Part shown: piece by piece, positions 1 to 5,677 of the stretch
Numbering within the stretch: the first letter of the stretch is position 1
Layout: each line of letters begins with the position of its first letter
Assembly: GCA_964537245.1 (NCBI GenBank)
Contig: CAZHZL010000116.1
Location: 1-5,747 of the forward strand
Direction of reading: 5' to 3'
Length of the DNA stretch: 5,747 nt
DNA from: UMGS1840 sp964537245
GTDB taxonomy: Bacteria; Bacillota; Clostridia; UMGS1840
The notes under the pieces: generated by a model
What the model was told of the DNA's origin: nothing
Databases searched by the model: none
Seen by the model: the letters and a program-made list of their open reading frames with translations, nothing else
Made by a program: the position numbers and the translations under genes

Positions 1-1236
1 GTGTCCCCACCAGAGCTGTCTTGAAATACACCAGTCTCTTATGTTTTCAAGCCAGTGGAAATATGTTTTTTCAAAATGCTGAGGTATGAATTTTGTTTCG
101 CCGGTTTTAACAGCGTCTATGGCAGGAGTAGCAAGCGGCTTCATTTTAACAAACCATTGCTTTGAAACTCTCGGTTCAACAGTTGTTGAACAACGGTAAC
201 AGGTTCCTACATTATGGCTGTAATCTTCGATTTTTACGAGTGCGCCTTCTTTTTCAAGGTCCTCTACAATTTTCTTTCTTGCGTCATATCTGTCCATACC
301 TGCATATGCCGGATAATCATCTGTGATTTTTGCGTCATCGGTCATAACATTAATTACAGGAAGGTTGTGTCTTAAGCCGACTTCAAAGTCGTTAGGGTCA
401 TGAGCAGGAGTAATTTTAACAACACCTGTTCCGAAATCAGCTTCAACATAATCGTCAGCAACTATCGGTATTTCTCTGTGAACGAGCGGAAGGATAACGG
501 TTTTACCAATCATATCCTTATATCTTTCGTCGTTAGGGTTAACTGCAACAGCTGTATCGCCGAGTAATGTCTCAGGACGGGTTGTAGCTAAATTAATATA
601 TCCGCTTCCGTCTTTGAGAGGGTAGCGGAGATGCCAGAAATGACCTGCCTGTTCTTCGTATTCAACCTCTGCGTCAGAAATTGATGTACGGCATTTCGGA
701 CACCAGTTTATAATTCTTTCGCCTCTGTAAATGAGACCTTTTTCATATAATTTTATAAATACTTCTTTAACTGCCTTGTTACAGCCTTCGTCCATTGTGA
801 AGCGTTCTCTGTCCCAGTCGCATGATGAGCCGATTTTCTTAAGCTGAGAAACAATTCTTCCGCCGTATTGCTCTTTCCATTCCCATGCACGCTTCAAAAA
901 GCCTTCTCTTCCCAAGTCTTCTTTTGTAACGCCTTCTTTGCGCATTGCTTCAACGATTTTTGCTTCTGTTGCGATTGAAGCATGGTCTGTACCCGGAAGC
1001 CAAAGCGCAGCAAAGCCCTTCATTCTTTTATATCTTATCAAAATATCCTGAAGAGTATTGTCAAGCGCGTGTCCCATATGGAGCTGACCTGTGATATTCG
1101 GAGGCGGCATAACTATTGTATATGGCTGCTTCTTTTTATCAATTTTTGCATGGAAGTATTTCTTTTCCATCCATGTATTGTACAAACGCTCCTCAACAAG
1201 CTTCGGATCGTATACTTTTTCAAGTTCTTTTCTCAT
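1..1236 (-). CDS. valS: Valyl-tRNA synthetase, N-terminal 412 residues (3' part beyond the window)
   Basis: This is a class I aminoacyl-tRNA synthetase that charges tRNA-Val with valine in the cytoplasm and edits mischarged threonine. Translating back from the ATG at 1236 gives an open frame to the window edge. It shows the HIGH-type ATP site (PPPNITGQLHMGH, HMGH at residues 53-56) and the ValS-typical GTDHASIATE (82-91). It also has a CPKC knuckle at 179-182 and CYRC at 346-349, the editing-domain TTRPET (218-223) followed by GTGVVKITPAHDPNDFEVG, and ends in DWCISRQLWWGH (401-412), a hallmark of ValS and its IleS/LeuS relatives. Bacterial ValS is usually about 880 residues, so roughly the second half, with KMSKS and the anticodon-binding domain, lies outside. 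The start is supported by AAAGGA at 1245-1250, 8 bases upstream. The small membrane-protein gene ends 32 bases upstream with no terminator between, so the two are probably co-transcribed. No frameshift was seen. GTDHASIATE and the GTGVVKITPAHDPND block separate ValS from IleS with high confidence. Confidence 0.97.
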   Translation of the reverse strand, partial: MRKELEKVYDPKLVEERLYNTWMEKKYFHAKIDKKKQPYTIVMPPPNITGQLHMGHALDNTLQDILIRYKRMKGFAALWLPGTDHASIATEAKIVEAMRKEGVTKEDLGREGFLKRAWEWKEQYGGRIVSQLKKIGSSCDWDRERFTMDEGCNKAVKEVFIKLYEKGLIYRGERIINWCPKCRTSISDAEVEYEEQAGHFWHLRYPLKDGSGYINLATTRPETLLGDTAVAVNPNDERYKDMIGKTVILPLVHREIPIVADDYVEADFGTGVVKITPAHDPNDFEVGLRHNLPVINVMTDDAKITDDYPAYAGMDRYDARKKIVEDLEKEGALVKIEDYSHNVGTCYRCSTTVEPRVSKQWFVKMKPLATPAIDAVKTGETKFIPQHFEKTYFHWLENIRDWCISRQLWWGH

Positions 1237-1268
1237 TGTGAAATTCCTTTCAATATATCATAATTTGA

Positions 1269-1451
1269 TTAAATAAATATAAGTGCTATTCCGACAAGTG
1301 TAACCATAAGTCCTGTCAGCTTGCAGTAAAGATTATCTTTATCGGTGACATCTTCTTTTTTTTCAAGCTTTTTTATTTTTTTAACAATAAATTTTGATAA
1401 ATAAACAATTATCGCTCCGACGACAAGAACGCTAAAACCGAAATATTTCAT
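1269..1451 (-). CDS. Small two-helix membrane protein of unknown function, upstream of valS
   Basis: I do not recognise this 60-residue protein. It has a hydrophobic segment at about residues 4-19, a highly charged linker at 20-40 (KFIVKKIKKLEKKEDVTDKD) and a second hydrophobic segment at 45-60 that runs to the very C-terminus. This predicts a helical hairpin in the membrane; the positive charges right after helix 1 suggest that the linker is cytoplasmic and both ends are outside. A clear ribosome binding site (AAAGGTGA, 1458-1465) lies 6 bases before the ATG, and a near-consensus promoter lies just upstream, so it is very probably a real gene and not a chance frame. It is the first gene of an apparent operon with valS, 32 bases downstream. 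Four valines occur in residues 8-16, but that is ordinary for a membrane helix. Its function cannot be inferred from the sequence. Confidence 0.75.
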   Translation of the reverse strand: MKYFGFSVLVVGAIIVYLSKFIVKKIKKLEKKEDVTDKDNLYCKLTGLMVTLVGIALIFI

Positions 1452-1490
1452 AAATCTTCACCTTTCTTTTTTGTATAGTACAACAGATTA

Positions 1491-1519
1491 ATTATATAAC
1501 AAAATAAAGGAAAATTCAA
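1491..1519 (-). promoter_or_regulatory. Sigma-A-type promoter of the small membrane protein-valS operon
   Basis: On the minus strand TTGAAT (1514-1519) is followed by a 17-base spacer and a perfect TATAAT (1491-1496). The predicted transcription start is near 1484, giving a leader of about 33 bases before the ATG at 1451. The leader is too short for a T-box or other riboswitch. Confidence 0.7.
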
Positions 1520-1561
1520 GTCTTTTTTTGAAATAATTTGTTTTTTTAATATAAAATATAG

Positions 1562-1600
1562 AAAAATCCGACAGCAGAATTTTATAACTGTCGGATTTTT
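1562..1600 (-). terminator. Rho-independent terminator of the MATE transporter gene
   Basis: A perfect 13-bp inverted repeat (AAAAATCCGACAG at 1562-1574, CTGTCGGATTTTT at 1588-1600) encloses a 13-base loop. It starts 8 bases after the transporter stop codon. On the minus strand the stem ends in a T-run, as expected for a terminator. The flanks are T-rich on the plus strand too, so it could work in both directions, but no plus-strand gene reads into it here. It isolates the transporter from the valS operon downstream. Confidence 0.85.
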
Positions 1601-1607
1601 AAGTTTT

Positions 1608-2975
1608 TTATACTGTTTCTAAGTTTTCTTCTTTTATAATTTTATTTATCTTTTCTTTTTTCCATATTCCGCTAAAGTAAACAATGACCGTAAAAATTGC
1701 TTCCGCTATCCATGAAACAGCCCAGCCTATATATACGCCTGTCATTCCGTATACGGGAATTAAAAGTATTGTCGGTATAAGTCTTGTCACAGTTCCGATT
1801 ACAGTTGCCGAAACGAGTGCTTTCATTGCAACAACACCTCTGTAAAATGCGTGAAAAAGATTGTTTATCATATTAAATGCAATAAACGGAAGATAGAATT
1901 TTACAAATGTAAGAGTAAAGCTGAGGCTTTCACCCGCATAGCCTTTTGGGAAATACATTGAGCAAATAGGCCGTGCAAATATTATGCAGATAAGAAGAAC
2001 AGGCGTCAGGAAGCATATTCCCTGCAAAAATCCGACCTTTACTCCTTTTTTTAAATTGTAAAATTTTCTTGTTCCCACGCATTGCGCCGCATAGTTGCTG
2101 ACAGTTTTTGCGGAATGTTGATAGACCTGCGCATTCAAGTTATATATGTTCATTACAACGCTGTATGCTGCTGAAGCAGAGCTTCCGATTGCGTTTACAA
2201 GAGGCGATATCAGAAACGACACAACCGCCATAACCATTTGCTGAAATGTTGTAGGTGCCGCATAGCTTACGGTGTCTTTAATTTCTTTGAAATCAACCTT
2301 GTATTTTTCTTTATTAACGCCCATTTCACTAAAGCATTTTTTAAGCTTTATGTAATATACTGTGATAACAATAAGACCGGTAAGCTGAGTAATTACTGCC
2401 AAAGCTGAAACACCCATATTAAGAACAGTGAGCGAAATAACCTTTGCAACGGTAGAAAAGATTGATGATATTAAAGATACCATAAAAGGAAATGCACTCA
2501 TTCCGAAGGAATTGAAAATGTATACACCCCATACACGCATAATCGCTATAAAATATGTGGTAATAAGTATAAGAAAATATTTTGAGGCTTCGTTTCTAAC
2601 CGAATTGTCAACATTGAGCATATCCAAAAGCGGATTTTTAAATATTGCCATTATTATTCCGGCAAGGGTCATAAGAATAAAAAGCATAAATACATTGCTG
2701 AAAATATTGCTTTTTATTTTTTTATAGTTTTTTTCGCCGAAAAGCTTTGCAATGTTTATGGAAAAGCCCATACCCCAGCCCCAGAAAATTGCTCCGTAGA
2801 AACTAAAAAAGCCTGCTGTTGCACCTGTTGCGGCAAGTCCTGCATCTCCTAAATACTTTCCTGCAACAACTGTGTTTATAATATTAAACGCTTGAGTTAA
2901 AAGACCTGACAAAACAAGCGGTATTGCAAAAAGTATAAAGTTTTTGTAGATGTTTCCTTCAGTTAAATTCTTCAT
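1608..2975 (-). CDS. MATE-family efflux transporter (DinF/NorM-like)
   Basis: This is a polytopic inner-membrane exporter of the multidrug and toxin extrusion family, which uses a Na+ or H+ gradient to expel drugs or metabolites. It has 455 residues, the usual MATE length. The N-terminal LTEGNIYKNFILFAIPLVL and the following helix with NIINTVVAGKYLGDAGLAATGA are typical of the family. The protein is two similar halves of about six helices joined by a charged cytoplasmic loop (about 211-237). The second half opens with the matching APTTFQQMV segment (about 240-248), and the C-terminal tail is basic. I chose the ATG at 2975 because AGAGGA (2983-2988) lies 7 bases before it; the in-frame ATG two codons earlier (2981) has that site only 1 base away. 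It is divergent from the DeoR-type regulator and shares a compact promoter region with it, so regulator-controlled export is plausible. The substrate cannot be read from the sequence. Confidence 0.93.
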   Translation of the reverse strand: MKNLTEGNIYKNFILFAIPLVLSGLLTQAFNIINTVVAGKYLGDAGLAATGATAGFFSFYGAIFWGWGMGFSINIAKLFGEKNYKKIKSNIFSNVFMLFILMTLAGIIMAIFKNPLLDMLNVDNSVRNEASKYFLILITTYFIAIMRVWGVYIFNSFGMSAFPFMVSLISSIFSTVAKVISLTVLNMGVSALAVITQLTGLIVITVYYIKLKKCFSEMGVNKEKYKVDFKEIKDTVSYAAPTTFQQMVMAVVSFLISPLVNAIGSSASAAYSVVMNIYNLNAQVYQHSAKTVSNYAAQCVGTRKFYNLKKGVKVGFLQGICFLTPVLLICIIFARPICSMYFPKGYAGESLSFTLTFVKFYLPFIAFNMINNLFHAFYRGVVAMKALVSATVIGTVTRLIPTILLIPVYGMTGVYIGWAVSWIAEAIFTVIVYFSGIWKKEKINKIIKEENLETV

Positions 2976-2982
2976 TTTCATA

Positions 2983-2988
2983 TCCTCT
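2983..2988 (-). promoter_or_regulatory. Ribosome binding site deciding the MATE start
   Basis: AGAGGA on the minus strand is 7 bases from the ATG at 2975 but 1 base from the ATG at 2981. Normal spacing favours 2975, shortening the protein by two residues. Confidence 0.6.
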
Positions 2989-3034
2989 TGACAAATGTTT
3001 TTTTATCGGCTATAATTATAGTACATTTATCAAG
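2987..3034. repeat. Inverted repeat in the divergent promoter, putative operator
   Basis: CTTGACAAATGT (2987-2998) and ACATTTATCAAG (3023-3034) are inverted copies matching at 11 of 12 positions, 24 bases apart. A weaker third half-site, CTTGAAATTT on the minus strand (3035-3044), lies directly beside the second. The sites cover the -35 of the regulator promoter and the spacer and -35 of the transporter promoter. DeoR-family repressors commonly bind repeated sites next to their own gene, so this is a candidate operator; binding is an inference. Confidence 0.5.
2988..3016 (+). promoter_or_regulatory. Consensus promoter of the DeoR-family regulator gene
   Basis: TTGACA (2988-2993), a 17-base spacer and TATAAT (3011-3016) match the sigma-A consensus at all twelve positions. 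Transcription should start near 3023, giving a leader of about 74 bases before the preferred ATG at 3097. A promoter this strong for a regulator gene suggests that it is normally held down by repression, possibly by its own product. Confidence 0.75.
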
Positions 3035-3043
3035 AAATTTCAA
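3015..3043 (-). promoter_or_regulatory. Promoter of the MATE transporter gene
   Basis: On the minus strand TTGAAA (3038-3043) is followed by a 17-base spacer and a perfect TATAAT (3015-3020). The predicted start of transcription is near 3008, about 30 bases before the coding region. The -10 hexamer shares two bases with the -10 hexamer of the opposite promoter. Confidence 0.7.
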
Positions 3044-3084
3044 GAGTGTTCAAAATAAAGAATATTTCTCAACTTTTCTCATTT

Positions 3085-3089
3085 GGAGG
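3085..3089 (+). promoter_or_regulatory. Ribosome binding site deciding the regulator start
   Basis: GGAGG is 7 bases before the ATG at 3097. The longer frame from the GTG at 3046 has no comparable site and would add 17 residues ahead of the normal DeoR N-terminus. Confidence 0.8.
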
Positions 3090-3096
3090 CGGTTTT

Positions 3097-3849
3097 ATGT
3101 ATCAGAAGCAAAGAGTTGACAGCATAGTTGAAATACTGAAAAAACACGGCTTTGTGACCGTGAAATTTTTATGCGATGAGCTTCATTACAGCACAGCAAC
3201 AATAAACAGAGACCTTAATTATATGCAGACGCAGAAGCTTATAAAAAGAAGCTACGGCGGAGTTGAGCTTATAAAAAGAAAGTATGTCCCGCTTGTTTTC
3301 AGGTACAACAAAATGCGTCCTGCGAAAAACAAAATCGGGCGAGTTGCCGCAAAATACATAAACGACGGAGATACTGTTTTTTTAGACGGCTCAACCACTA
3401 CTCAATATATGAGTAAATACATAACCGAAAAAAAGAATCTTACTGTTATAACAAACAATATGGCTCTTGCGACCTTTTTGGGAGACTATGATATAAATGT
3501 CATATGCTTAGGCGGAAAAATGGTTGAAAAGCCGTGTATTTTAAATGGTGAGATAACGATTGAAAATGCAAGAAAATATACTGCCGATAAATTTTTCTTT
3601 TCAACAGGCGGTGTTACCGAGGACGGAAAAATTTTTTCAAGCGGCTTCGGATATCTTCTGCACAAAACAAATGCAGAAAATTCCAAAGAGATATTTTTTC
3701 TTGCTGACCACGATAAAATAATGGAGCAAAGCAAAAACACAAGCGTTCTTTTTACACTTGGTGATGTTGATTATGTTATAACGGACTATATTTTTTCCGA
3801 TAAGGTGAAAAACGAATATCCCGATACTCAGTTTGTTGAGGTGGAATAA
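3097..3849 (+). CDS. DeoR-family transcriptional regulator
   Basis: This is a 250-residue cytoplasmic repressor of the DeoR/GlpR type, the usual family length. Residues 3-58 form the winged helix-turn-helix (KQRVDSIVEILKKHGFVTV, then recognition helix YSTATINRDLNYM at 31-43, then KLIKRSYGGVEL). Residues 73-230 form the phosphosugar-type sensor domain: KIGRVAAKYINDGDTVFLDGSTTT (79-102), LTVITNN (115-121), LGGKM (138-142), ADKFFFSTGGVTEDG (163-177), FLADHDKI (201-208) and VDYVITD (224-230). Family members usually sense phosphorylated sugars or nucleosides; the ligand here is unknown and no sugar-catabolism gene lies in the window. The start was set by GGAGG at 3085-3089. The gene is divergent from the MATE transporter across a shared symmetric promoter and overlaps the convergent adaptor-like gene by 22 bp at its 3' end. 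Control of the transporter and autoregulation are inferences from this layout. Confidence 0.93.
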   Translation: MYQKQRVDSIVEILKKHGFVTVKFLCDELHYSTATINRDLNYMQTQKLIKRSYGGVELIKRKYVPLVFRYNKMRPAKNKIGRVAAKYINDGDTVFLDGSTTTQYMSKYITEKKNLTVITNNMALATFLGDYDINVICLGGKMVEKPCILNGEITIENARKYTADKFFFSTGGVTEDGKIFSSGFGYLLHKTNAENSKEIFFLADHDKIMEQSKNTSVLFTLGDVDYVITDYIFSDKVKNEYPDTQFVEVE

Positions 3850-4436
3850 ACCTTGTCGCCCGTCTTTAAGCCTTCAGGATTTAAAATGACTTTTTCGTTT
3901 TCAAAAAGTCCTTCTGAAACCTGAAGCATTTTTTCGTTTTTGATTTTTCCTAAAACTATGTTTCTTTTAACGCAGAAGTTGTTTGTGACTACCATAACGC
4001 TTTCTTTTCCTTTTTCATCGCGGAATATGCATGACGCGGGAATGAGTATGACATTATCGTCAATGTCTCCGTATATATGTGCTTCAGCTTCTCCGATAAG
4101 TTCTTCTTCAGATATAACCGAAACACATGCATTGTATACAGACGGACTTATTTTTTCCAAGCTTTGCAAATATCCGTCGTAATATATTCCGTCAACATAA
4201 ACGCTTGCCTGTGCGCCTTCCGTTATTTTAAGAGGCTCCTTTGTTTTTCCTGTGATATAGTTTATGTTTCCGACTCTTGTAATATTGCCGTGTATGGAAA
4301 AGCTTTCCTGAATATCTGCCGTCTTAACGCTGTGTAAGCTTACGGGCTTTTCTTTTGAATTAAGGACATAATCAACCGTCATAGCGCCAAACACAAGCAT
4401 TGCCGCTAAAAAAATTGTCAGAAATGTTTTTCTCAT
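3828..4436 (-). CDS. Small membrane-anchored protein resembling a periplasmic adaptor (HlyD/RND membrane fusion type)
   Basis: This 202-residue protein begins with a signal-anchor (MRKTFLTIFLAAMLVFGAM, hydrophobic to about residue 24) with no lipobox cysteine, so the rest should lie outside the membrane. Residues 35-57 (VKTADIQESFSIHGNITRVG) resemble the first strand of adaptor proteins. Residues 68-138 (LKITEGAQASVYVDG, then NVILIPASCIF) resemble the beta-barrel, and 144-198 (KESVMVVTNNFCVKRNIVLG, VSEGLFENEKVILNP, LKTGDKVY) the membrane-proximal domain. The lipoyl and coiled-coil hairpin parts, which would come between about 57 and 68, are missing, and typical adaptors are 350-400 residues. 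No ABC or RND pump partner is present in the window. AAAGGGGA (4445-4452) lies 8 bases before the ATG. The gene is convergent with and overlaps the regulator gene, and is divergent from the amidohydrolase gene. The family link is by motif pattern only and the function is unknown. Confidence 0.8.
   Translation of the reverse strand: MRKTFLTIFLAAMLVFGAMTVDYVLNSKEKPVSLHSVKTADIQESFSIHGNITRVGNINYITGKTKEPLKITEGAQASVYVDGIYYDGYLQSLEKISPSVYNACVSVISEEELIGEAEAHIYGDIDDNVILIPASCIFRDEKGKESVMVVTNNFCVKRNIVLGKIKNEKMLQVSEGLFENEKVILNPEGLKTGDKVYSTSTN
3872..3936 (+). terminator. Putative terminator of the regulator gene, inside the opposing coding sequence
   Basis: Starting 23 bases after the regulator stop codon, CTTCAGG (3872-3878) pairs with CCTGAAG (3920-3926). 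Nested on exactly the same centre (3899), GACTTTTT (3888-3895) pairs with AAAAAGTC (3903-3910) around a 7-base loop. Most of the positions between the two stems also pair, with a few mismatches and one G-U. On the plus strand the right arm is followed by CA and then TTTTTT, with further T-runs to about 3947, as a rho-independent terminator requires. The region codes for residues of about 171-188 of the minus-strand adaptor-like protein. Confidence 0.55.
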
Positions 4437-4449
4437 TTTGTTTTTCCCC

Positions 4450-4478
4450 TTTACAAAATATGTATTTTATGTTATAAT
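4450..4478 (+). promoter_or_regulatory. Promoter of the M20 amidohydrolase gene
   Basis: TTTACA (4450-4455), a 17-base spacer and a perfect TATAAT (4473-4478) predict a start near 4485, leaving a leader of about 53 bases. The -35 element overlaps the ribosome binding site of the divergent adaptor-like gene (4445-4452). Confidence 0.65.
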
Positions 4479-4493
4479 CTATTTTAGTCACAA
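4464..4493 (-). promoter_or_regulatory. Possible promoter of the adaptor-like gene
   Basis: On the minus strand TTGTGA (4488-4493), an 18-base spacer and TAAAAT (4464-4469) form a mediocre sigma-A match. It overlaps the stronger plus-strand promoter in the same spacer. In such AT-rich DNA a chance match is possible. Confidence 0.35.
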
Positions 4494-4537
4494 ATATAAA
4501 AAAAGATACATAAATTTTTTGGGGCGGAGATGATAAG

Positions 4538-5677
4538 ATGAAAATATCGGACTATTCGGAATATGAAAAGCTTGTTGTGGATTTAAGAAGAAAATTACAC
4601 GAAAATCCCGAGCTTAGCTATCAGGAATATGAAACCTGTGAATTTATTATTGAAAATTTGAAAAAATTCGGTGTTAAGAATATAAAGAAGATGTTCAATA
4701 CAGGCGTAGTTGCCGTAATCGGTGACGAAAAAAATCCTTGTATTGCAATAAGATGTGATATAGACGCGCTTCCCGTAAAAGAAGAAACAAACCTGCCTTT
4801 TAAATCAAAAAATAACGGAGTTATGCACGCTTGTGCCCATGACGGACATACTGCAACAGTTCTTGCACTTGCTAAAATACTATCGGATAACGAAAAAAAA
4901 CTTACAAAGTGTGTTAAGCTTATTTTTCAGCCCGGCGAAGAGACAGAAGGCGGAGCAAGGCAGATGATAGAAGAAGGCGTTTTAAAAAATCCCGATGTTG
5001 AAAAGGTATTCGGTTTTCATCTTTGGGATAATATTGAATGTGGAAAGGCTACATATCAGAACGGAGTTTCCTTTGCGGCTGATTCGAGATTTGAAATCAG
5101 AGTGAAAGGGAAGGGCGGTCACGGTGCAATGCCTGAAAAGGTAATAAAAACACTTCTTCCTGTGTCATATATTATAAATGAGTTTGAAAATATAAACAAC
5201 AGCTATAAAAATGCAGTAGTCAGCTTATGTGCATGCAATACGGACGGAACATATAATGTTTTTTGCGAAAATGCTGTCTTAAAGGGAACAATAAGAACGA
5301 TAGATGAAAATGATTATGATAATATAGTTTCAGATATTTTAAAATTGAAGAATGTAATAAAAAATGATTATAACTGTGACTGCGAGATTGATATTATTTT
5401 TGAATATCCTGCTCTTGTAAACGAGAAAGACGCACTTTCTGAGCTGCTTACAGCAGCAAGAACTGTTCTTGGGGAAGAAAATGTCTGCGAAACAAAGCTT
5501 ACCTATGCAGCCGAGGATTTTTCTTTCTTTACAAAAAGTGCCAAAGCAGCTCATATCAAAATCGGTGTGTCGGATAAAAACCGCCCTGAAACATACTTGC
5601 CGCTTCATAATCCGAAATTTGATATAGCTGAAAAATCGCTGTGTTATGCGATAAGAATTTTTACCGAGCTTATATAA
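4538..5677 (+). CDS. M20D-family metal-dependent amidohydrolase (N-acyl-amino-acid/IAA-amino-acid hydrolase-like)
   Basis: This is a cytoplasmic two-metal hydrolase that releases an amino acid or amine from an N-acyl (or similar amide) substrate. Its 379 residues are the usual length. The N-terminus has the family signature DLRRKLHENPELSYQEYET (15-33). Metal and catalytic motifs are intact: RCDIDALPV (72-80), MHACAHDGHTA with Cys99 and His101 (96-106), QPGEETEGGA with Glu134 as likely catalytic base and Glu135 as ligand (131-140), and HLWDN with His161. The dimerisation domain (about 183-295) opens with RFEIRVKGKGGHGAMPE. AAEDFSFF (Glu326) and LPLHNPKFD (His357) complete the site. The cysteine ligand in place of the aspartate of other M20 groups marks subfamily M20D. 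GGAG (4526-4529) lies 8 bases before the ATG. The gene is alone on its strand and divergent from the adaptor-like gene. The exact substrate (hippurate, acetyl-amino acid, aminobenzoyl-glutamate or other) cannot be decided from the sequence. Confidence 0.94.
   Translation: MKISDYSEYEKLVVDLRRKLHENPELSYQEYETCEFIIENLKKFGVKNIKKMFNTGVVAVIGDEKNPCIAIRCDIDALPVKEETNLPFKSKNNGVMHACAHDGHTATVLALAKILSDNEKKLTKCVKLIFQPGEETEGGARQMIEEGVLKNPDVEKVFGFHLWDNIECGKATYQNGVSFAADSRFEIRVKGKGGHGAMPEKVIKTLLPVSYIINEFENINNSYKNAVVSLCACNTDGTYNVFCENAVLKGTIRTIDENDYDNIVSDILKLKNVIKNDYNCDCEIDIIFEYPALVNEKDALSELLTAARTVLGEENVCETKLTYAAEDFSFFTKSAKAAHIKIGVSDKNRPETYLPLHNPKFDIAEKSLCYAIRIFTELI

Noticed and set aside
982..1263. Plus-strand open frames of 93 and 61 codons
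   Set aside because: They lie over the valS coding sequence, have no ribosome binding site and show no family resemblance; they are antisense shadows.
1237..1451. The small gene before valS as a valine-rich leader peptide with attenuation
   Set aside because: It is 60 residues long, its valines fall in ordinary membrane helices, and no alternative hairpin or T-run lies between it and valS.
3486..3740. Minus-strand 84-codon frame inside the regulator gene, and similar frames inside the transporter, adaptor-like and amidohydrolase genes
   Set aside because: Each is antisense to a gene with strong family motifs and has no start signals of its own.
3808..3829. Minus-strand terminator for the adaptor-like gene (GAGTAT-CGGG-ATATTC followed by GTTTTT)
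   Set aside because: The stem is only 6 bp, AT-rich and includes a G-U pair, so chance is likely. It is noted only because it would mirror the terminator at 3872-3936.
4530..4541. Tiny upstream frame (ATG ATA AGA TGA) overlapping the amidohydrolase start
   Set aside because: The ribosome binding site is too close to this ATG to start there efficiently and is well placed for 4538; a three-codon frame is expected by chance.
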